Shown piece after piece: positions 6,937-11,628 of a stretch of 11,628 nucleotides of DNA. This stretch comes from a bacterium (lineage in GTDB: Bacteria; Auribacterota; Auribacteria; Auribacterales; Auribacteraceae), in NCBI GenBank assembly GCA_021161885.1, contig JAGGZS010000079.1, positions 1 to 11,628 on the forward strand, given 5' to 3'. A program made the position numbers and the translations under genes. Under the pieces are notes generated by a model that saw only the letters and a program-made list of their open reading frames with translations, ran no database searches and was not told where the DNA came from. Every line of letters begins with the position of its first letter. The stretch's first letter is position 1.

Positions 6937-9426
6937 ATGTTTACCGGCAAAGAGAATATCGTTAACGTCTCTATAGAAGAGGAGATGAAAAATTCGTACA
7001 TCGATTATTCCATGAGCGTTATCGTCGGACGCGCTCTGCCCGATGTGCGCGACGGGCTTAAACCCGTTCACCGTAGAATTCTATACGCTATGTACCGCGA
7101 AGGACTGCTCTCTAACAGAAAATACTCAAAATGCGCGGGCGTGGTTGGTGAATGCCTTAAAAAATATCACCCGCACGGCGATACAGCCGTATACGATACT
7201 TTAGTGCGTATGGCGCAAAAATGGAATTTAAGATACCCGTTTATCGACGGACAAGGCAATTTCGGATCCATAGACGGCGACCGAGCAGCCGCTTACAGAT
7301 ACACTGAAGCGAGAATGGCGAAAATAGCCGAGGAAATGTTAGCTGATATCGATAAAAAAACCGTTGATTTCTCACCTAATTTCGACGAAACCACAGTTGA
7401 ACCGGATGTGCTTCCCTCAAGAGTGCCTAACCTGCTTGTGAACGGGTCTTCCGGCATAGCAGTGGGTATGGCTACAAATATCCCGCCCCATAACCTTAAC
7501 GAAGTTATCGACGGGATTATCCGCCTTATAGATAACCCGCAGGCAGAAATAGAAGAACTTATGCAGTATATAAAAGGTCCCGATTTTCCGACCGGAGCTA
7601 TAATATACGGCGAAAACGGGATTATCTCAATGTATAAAAAAGGGCGCGGCAAAATGAAGCTGCGCGGAAGGGCGTTCACGGAAACCAGCAAAAACGGCAG
7701 GGAACATCTTATAATAAACGAAATTCCGTATACCGTGAACAAAGCCAACCTCATAGAAAAAATAGCCCACCTTGTGCGTGATAAAAAGGTTACCGGCATA
7801 TCCGATATCCGCGATGAATCAGACAGGCAAGGTATGAGAATAGTAATCGATATAAAAAGAGGAGAAATACCGGAAGTCGTCCTTAACCAGCTATATAAAC
7901 ATACCCAGCTTCAAATAACTTTTGGCGCCATAATGATCGCGCTTGATCACGGACAACCCCGCGTAATGAACCTTAAAGATATTTTAGGCAATTATATCGC
8001 TCACCGCCGCGAAGTTGTTATACGCCGAACAAAATTTGAACTGGATAAAGCCGAAGCGCGCGCGCATATCCTTGAAGGGTTTAAAATAGCTCTGGCTAAC
8101 CTTGATGATGTAGTGCATATAATAAGGAATTGCGCTAACCGGCAGGAAGCGCACCGCAGGTTAATTGAAAAGTTCGCTTTAAGCATAATCCAAACTAACG
8201 CAATACTTGATATGCGGTTATACCAGCTTACCGGTCTTGAACGCGATAAAATAGAAGATGAATATAAAGAGTTATTAAAACTCATTTCCCATCTTATATC
8301 CATTTTGGAAAGCGACCAAATGCTGCGGGATATAATCAAAAGGGAACTTGAGGAAGTAAAGAAAAGTTTCGGCGATGAACGCAGGTCGGAAATTATAAAA
8401 TCCGATACCGAAATAACTATGGAAGACCTGATAGCCAATGAAGGATGTATCATAACCGTATCCCATACAGGATATATTAAACGCGCCCCTTTAAGCTATT
8501 ACAGGTCTCAGCATCGGGGCGGTAAAGGTATGATGGGTATGGAAACCAAACAGGAAGATTACGTAGAACACCTGTTTTCCGCATCAACGCACGACTATAT
8601 CCTGTTTTTTAGCAGAGACGGAATGGTGCACTGGCTTAAAGTGTATGAAATACCCGAATCCGGCAGGCAAAGCAAAGGCAAAGCAATCGTTAATTTGCTC
8701 GGCATAGCGCCTGAATCGGGTATAGCGGCTATGCTTAGAGTTAAAGAGTTTGACGACACACATCACCTTGTTATAATAACCCGTAAAGGGATAATTAAAA
8801 AAACAGGGCTCAAAGCATACAGCCGCCCGAGAAAAGGGGGTATTTGGGCAATAAATGTTGATAATGATGACGAAGTAATCAACGTCCTTATGTCAACCGG
8901 AGACGACGACCTGCTTGTAGCCACTTTAAACGGACAGGCTATACGGTTCGACGAAAATCAAATTAGAGATACCGGACGCAACACAAGAGGTGTCAAAGCC
9001 GTGAAGTTAGGCTCCGGCGACCGCGTTATCGGCGCGGTTAAAGTGGATGAAGGCGCAACAATACTCGTAGTCAGTGAAAACGGATTCGGAAAACGTACCC
9101 CGTTCGACCATTACCGTACCCAGTCAAGAGGCGGTAAAGGAGTTATCACTCTTAAAACCACCCAGCGCAACGGACAAGTTGTAGGCATAATGAGCGTAAA
9201 TGACGATAACGAAATTATGCTTATCTCTAAAAAAGGTAAAACTATACGTATGAAAGTCAAAGATATATCAGTCATCGGACGCAATACTCAAGGCGTAAAA
9301 TTAATTAACCTTCACGGCAGCGATAGACTCATTGGCATAACACGGGTATTCAGCAGAGAAGATGAAGAAGATATCGTTGAGGTCGATAAAAAAATCGAAG
9401 AAGAAATCCCTGAAGATTTTATATAA
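6937..9426 (+). CDS. gyrA: DNA gyrase subunit A
   Basis: GyrA cleaves and rejoins DNA and, with GyrB, makes the supercoiling enzyme. The 829 residues are of normal length. The breakage-reunion domain starts at IEEEMKNSYIDYSMSVIVGRALPDVRDGLKP in shortened form and carries the catalytic tyrosine Y122 in AYRYTEAR. The quinolone-resistance region has T83 and D87 at the Escherichia coli positions, with no offset in numbering. The C-terminal beta-pinwheel has the GyrA box as QHRGGKG (525-531), marking it as gyrase rather than topoisomerase IV, plus a second related motif QSRGGKG (729-735). The tail is acidic (about 806-826). The ATG follows AGAGG by 11 bases. A Ser-to-Thr change at position 83 is natural in several bacteria and does not by itself show resistance. 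Confidence 0.98.
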   Translation: MFTGKENIVNVSIEEEMKNSYIDYSMSVIVGRALPDVRDGLKPVHRRILYAMYREGLLSNRKYSKCAGVVGECLKKYHPHGDTAVYDTLVRMAQKWNLRYPFIDGQGNFGSIDGDRAAAYRYTEARMAKIAEEMLADIDKKTVDFSPNFDETTVEPDVLPSRVPNLLVNGSSGIAVGMATNIPPHNLNEVIDGIIRLIDNPQAEIEELMQYIKGPDFPTGAIIYGENGIISMYKKGRGKMKLRGRAFTETSKNGREHLIINEIPYTVNKANLIEKIAHLVRDKKVTGISDIRDESDRQGMRIVIDIKRGEIPEVVLNQLYKHTQLQITFGAIMIALDHGQPRVMNLKDILGNYIAHRREVVIRRTKFELDKAEARAHILEGFKIALANLDDVVHIIRNCANRQEAHRRLIEKFALSIIQTNAILDMRLYQLTGLERDKIEDEYKELLKLISHLISILESDQMLRDIIKRELEEVKKSFGDERRSEIIKSDTEITMEDLIANEGCIITVSHTGYIKRAPLSYYRSQHRGGKGMMGMETKQEDYVEHLFSASTHDYILFFSRDGMVHWLKVYEIPESGRQSKGKAIVNLLGIAPESGIAAMLRVKEFDDTHHLVIITRKGIIKKTGLKAYSRPRKGGIWAINVDNDDEVINVLMSTGDDDLLVATLNGQAIRFDENQIRDTGRNTRGVKAVKLGSGDRVIGAVKVDEGATILVVSENGFGKRTPFDHYRTQSRGGKGVITLKTTQRNGQVVGIMSVNDDNEIMLISKKGKTIRMKVKDISVIGRNTQGVKLINLHGSDRLIGITRVFSREDEEDIVEVDKKIEEEIPEDFI

Positions 9427-9459
9427 GTAAATAAAATTTTTTAAGGAGCAAAAAGGGAT

Positions 9460-9798
9460 ATGCTCAGCAAAATTAACGATTATTGCCGGGAAATAAATAA
9501 ATCCGAAAATAATCCAGTGTGCCCTGCCGGATTTATGCGAGTGAAACTCTTTTAAAAAATATTTATCAGGACGATTTATTAAAACAGGTTGAAAATGTAG
9601 CCTTGTTACCCGTTCATCAAATTGTAGAGGAGCTTTATAAAAAAGGTATTATAATAATGGCTAAAGGCAAAGGCACAATAGTTTGAACAGGCATCTGAGA
9701 CATATAAAGATATCGACGAAGTTACAGCTTCGGTTGTTGGAGCAGGATTAGCGAAAAAAATGTCTCGCTTAAAACCGCTTGGTGTTGTAAAAGGATAA
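9460..9798 (+). pseudogene. rtcB: Decayed rtcB (RNA-splicing ligase) relic
   Basis: This stretch has no intact reading frame but its pieces match RtcB, the RNA ligase that joins 2',3'-cyclic-phosphate (or 3'-phosphate) and 5'-hydroxyl ends. From ATG 9460, with AAGGAG still 11 bases upstream, frame 1 gives MLSKINDYCREINKSENNP and then a stop at 9553. Another frame (from about 9519) continues as VPCRIYASETLLKNIYQDD and QVENVALLP, the family N-terminus. This jumps straight to VHQIVEELYKKGII and MAKGKGTI, then a stop at 9684-9686. The first frame resumes with ASETYKDIDEV, then AGLAKKMSRLKPLGVVKG, the typical RtcB C-terminus, ending at TAA 9796. About 110 codons remain where the family has some 400-480, so the catalytic centre with its metal-binding and guanylylated histidines is gone. 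At least two frameshifts and one large in-gene deletion are needed. Confidence 0.85.
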
Positions 9799-9818
9799 AA
9801 GGAGGTTTTTAATACATC

Positions 9819-11093
9819 ATGCTTGATATAAAATTTATAAGAGAAAATTTGGGTATTGTTAAACAGGCAGTCTCCAACAAAAATTCTAATGTCGACCTGA
9901 AACGGCTTCTTACACTGGACAGCACAAAACGCGCGCTTCAAACAGAAACCGACCAGCTTAAAAAACAAAGGAATGAAGTATCAAAACAGATAGGATTAAT
10001 GAAAAAAGACAGAAAACCCTGCGATGACCTGATGACACAAATGCGCGAAACCGGTGAAAAAATTAAAAATATTGATCGGACCCTTCGCGAAATAAGAATC
10101 GAAATGGACGAAATTCTTGTGTGGATACCAAATATACCCCATAAATCCGCTCCGGTCGGCAAAGGTGAAGAACACAATAAGTTTGTCAGGGATTACGGCG
10201 AAAAACCTTCTTTTGATTTTGAACCGAAAGATCACGTTGAACTTGCCACGGAACTTGAGATTATCGATTTTGAAGCCTCATCAAGATTATCGGGCAGCGG
10301 GTTTATCTTGTTTAAAAACCAAGGAGCTCTCCTTGAACGCGCGTTAATTAATTTTATGATAGACCTGCATACCATAGAACACGGTTATACGGAAATATCG
10401 CCCCCGTTTATCGTATCTTCAGCGTGTATGTTCGGGACGGGACAACTGCCTAAAATGGAAGAGGATATGTATAAAGTTAAAGACGAAGACCTTTATCTTA
10501 TTCCCACAGCCGAAGTGCCCGTAACAAATATTTTCCGCACAAAAATTTTAGAAGAAGACGATTTACCCAAACAATTTGTAGCATACACCCCTTGTTTCCG
10601 GCGGGAAGCGGGTTCGTACGGCAAAGACACAAGAGGAATGACCCGCGTTCACCAGTTCGATAAAGTGGAACTGGTTAAACTGGTTAAAGAAGCAATGGCT
10701 TACAGCGAACTGGAAAAATTGCTCATTAACGCCGAACGGGTTCTGCAGTTGCTTGAAATACCTTACCGTGTAATAGAGTTGTGCACGGGCGATATGAGTT
10801 TCGCTGCCACTAAATGTTATGATATAGAAGCGTGGTCCCCGGGCACTAACAGTTATCTTGAGGTATCTTCGTGCAGTACGTTTGAAAATTTTCAGGCGCG
10901 CAGAATGGGACTGCGCTATAGGGAAAAATCGTCAAGAAAAGTTAAACTCGTCAATACTATGAACGGATCGGGACTGGCTTTGCCCCGCACGGTTATAGCT
11001 GTCATAGAAAATTATCAAATGGAAGACGGCAGGGTTAGAATACCACAAGTGCTTAAACCGTATATGCGCAACCTTAATTATATTCAAAAATAA
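9819..11093 (+). CDS. serS: Serine--tRNA ligase (seryl-tRNA synthetase)
   Basis: SerS charges tRNA-Ser (and tRNA-Sec where present) with serine in the cytoplasm. The 424 residues match the family. The N-terminal domain (about 1-105) begins MLDIKFIRENLG and contains the long charged coiled-coil arm that grips the tRNA variable loop. The class II catalytic core follows: motif 1 region around NFMIDLHTIEHGYTEISPP (178-196), TAEVPVT (230-236), motif 2 in FRREAGSYGKDTRG (260-273), the EVSSCSTFENFQARR segment (348-362), and motif 3 in NGSGLALPRT (382-391). The start is ATG 9819 with GGAGG 13 bases ahead (9801-9805). It directly follows the rtcB relic and has no visible T-box or leader. The gene appears intact. 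Confidence 0.97.
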   Translation: MLDIKFIRENLGIVKQAVSNKNSNVDLKRLLTLDSTKRALQTETDQLKKQRNEVSKQIGLMKKDRKPCDDLMTQMRETGEKIKNIDRTLREIRIEMDEILVWIPNIPHKSAPVGKGEEHNKFVRDYGEKPSFDFEPKDHVELATELEIIDFEASSRLSGSGFILFKNQGALLERALINFMIDLHTIEHGYTEISPPFIVSSACMFGTGQLPKMEEDMYKVKDEDLYLIPTAEVPVTNIFRTKILEEDDLPKQFVAYTPCFRREAGSYGKDTRGMTRVHQFDKVELVKLVKEAMAYSELEKLLINAERVLQLLEIPYRVIELCTGDMSFAATKCYDIEAWSPGTNSYLEVSSCSTFENFQARRMGLRYREKSSRKVKLVNTMNGSGLALPRTVIAVIENYQMEDGRVRIPQVLKPYMRNLNYIQK

Positions 11094-11103
11094 AAAAGTT
11101 GGA

Positions 11104-11255
11104 ATTGCTGAAAAAGTCATAAAAAAAATGTCATTGCGAAGCACTAAAGGAAAAGTGCTGTGGCAATTTTAGCTTTTTAGCCTTTGAGACCGACACGTCG
11201 CTTTGCTTCTCGCGATGACAGTAAAAAGAGATAGTTACTTTATTTTTTCAGCAAT
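11104..11255. repeat. Nested inverted-repeat (palindromic) element
   Basis: A 152-base block between serS and the nadA relic is built as nested inverted repeats. The outer 12-base arms attgctgaaaaa (11104-11115) and tttttcagcaat (11244-11255) are exact complements. An inner pair, tgtcattgcgaagc (11129-11142) and gcttctcgcgatgaca (11205-11220), is complementary apart from one mismatch and two extra bases. A small hairpin agcact/agtgct (11140-11145 and 11154-11159) lies within. The TGTCATTGCGA...CGCGATGACA edge resembles dispersed palindromic repeats common in many bacterial genomes. It encodes no protein and could also act as a transcription terminator for serS or for the opposing strand. Its copy number cannot be judged from one window. 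Confidence 0.75.
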
Positions 11256-11263
11256 CTTAAGTC

Positions 11264-11542
11264 TTAATAAAAAATAATTTCTTTTTCGTTTTTTAAAGGT
11301 CCGTTTATCATATCTACGGCGTTAGCCGATGTACAGCATATATGGCAAAGAGCTTTGACTTCGGCGGTTGTATTTACGTAACAAATGATTTCGACGTTTG
11401 GATGTTTGCGTTTAAGTTCCATTAACTGCCGGGCGGTAATCATCTCTGCCATGGGATATCCGGCGTGTTCATCGGGCAGTTGATAGTTATGGGCAAGAAT
11501 AACCGCGTTGTGTTTCTTTTTAAGAGTATTTATTTTTTTTAT
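11264..11542 (-). pseudogene. nadA: Decayed nadA (quinolinate synthase) relic
   Basis: NadA makes quinolinate from iminoaspartate and dihydroxyacetone phosphate for NAD synthesis, using a [4Fe-4S] cluster. On the minus strand one open stretch reads INTLKKKHNAVILAHNYQ, which is the family N-terminus. It jumps at once to LPDEHAGYPMAEMITARQL and on through HPNVEIICYVNTTAEVKA and HICCTSANAV to EKEIIFY and a stop at 11264-11266. The roughly 60-70 residues that normally lie between HNYQ and the AGC-P-MA segment are absent. The cluster cysteine expected in that segment is tyrosine (HAGYPMAEM), though a Cys pair survives in HICCTSANAV. The last half of the protein is missing. The open frame runs back to a stop at 11582-11584, but no ATG, GTG or TTG with a ribosome site precedes the homologous part. 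About 90 codons remain of some 300. Confidence 0.85.
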
Positions 11543-11628
11543 TAAAAGGATAAAAAAATTTTTTTGGAAAAAAACATATATTTATAGCCGAACTTAATTT
11601 GAACTCATTTTGTAGTATATATATACAG
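11543..11628. other. AT-rich sequence with no recognisable gene
   Basis: This is the stretch upstream (on the minus strand) of the nadA relic. It has long A and T runs and no coding signal. The 13-base string agtatatatatac at 11614-11626 also occurs at 111-123 near the start of the window; in such simple sequence this may be chance. Confidence 0.4.

Noticed and set aside
7180..7200. GyrA T83 as a quinolone-resistance mutation
   Set aside because: Threonine at this position is the natural residue in several bacteria, and D87 is unchanged; resistance cannot be read from this.
9606..9968. Minus-strand open frame over the rtcB relic and the start of serS
   Set aside because: It runs antisense to recognisable RtcB and SerS coding sequence, so it is not a gene.
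11264..11452. The 62-codon minus-strand frame from ATG 11452 as a small functional protein
   Set aside because: The NadA homology continues upstream of that ATG in the same frame and stops short downstream, so this is the middle of a broken nadA rather than a separate small gene.

Overview
The window is a bacterial chromosomal replication-origin locus. Six intact plus-strand genes follow one another: dnaA, dnaN, recF, a DUF721/DciA-type gene, gyrB and gyrA. After them come a decayed rtcB (RNA ligase) relic, an intact serS, a palindromic repeat element and, on the minus strand, a decayed nadA (quinolinate synthase) relic. The DNA is AT-rich, with long A and T runs, and the third codon positions lean to A/T. 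Two wrecked metabolic or RNA-repair genes beside perfectly kept replication genes suggest a genome that is shrinking, as in a host-associated or endosymbiotic bacterium. From the flavour of the proteins and the erosion pattern my best guess is Elusimicrobiota, perhaps the Endomicrobium group, but nothing in the window proves this and I could not search it.

Layout. Positions 1-177: AT-rich leader of dnaA with TA-repeat tracts and one perfect DnaA box. 178-1563: dnaA from a TTG start. 1564-1822: the dnaA-dnaN intergenic region, which looks like a well-formed oriC. It has two DnaA-box pairs arranged as a 23-bp inverted repeat around an AT-rich core, then a consensus DnaA box that runs straight into a DnaA-trio array and an AT-rich unwinding stretch. 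1823-2920 dnaN, 2944-4041 recF, 4022-4345 dciA-like (overlapping recF by 20 bases), 4384-6891 gyrB, 6937-9426 gyrA. 9460-9798: rtcB pseudogene. 9819-11093: serS. 11104-11255: nested inverted-repeat element. 11264-11542 (minus): nadA remnant. 11543-11628: AT-rich sequence with no gene.

How the genes work together. DnaA opens the origin, the DciA-like protein probably helps place the replicative helicase, DnaN is the polymerase clamp, RecF acts on damaged forks, and GyrB/GyrA form the gyrase that removes positive supercoils ahead of the fork. The close spacing (23 bases, a 20-base overlap, then 38 and 45 bases) suggests co-transcription from dnaN to gyrA, with a possible extra promoter just ahead of gyrA. 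SerS is a housekeeping tRNA synthetase that happens to follow the relic. No unknown multi-gene system was found. The most noteworthy signals are the origin architecture, the two gene relics and the repeat element that abuts one of them.
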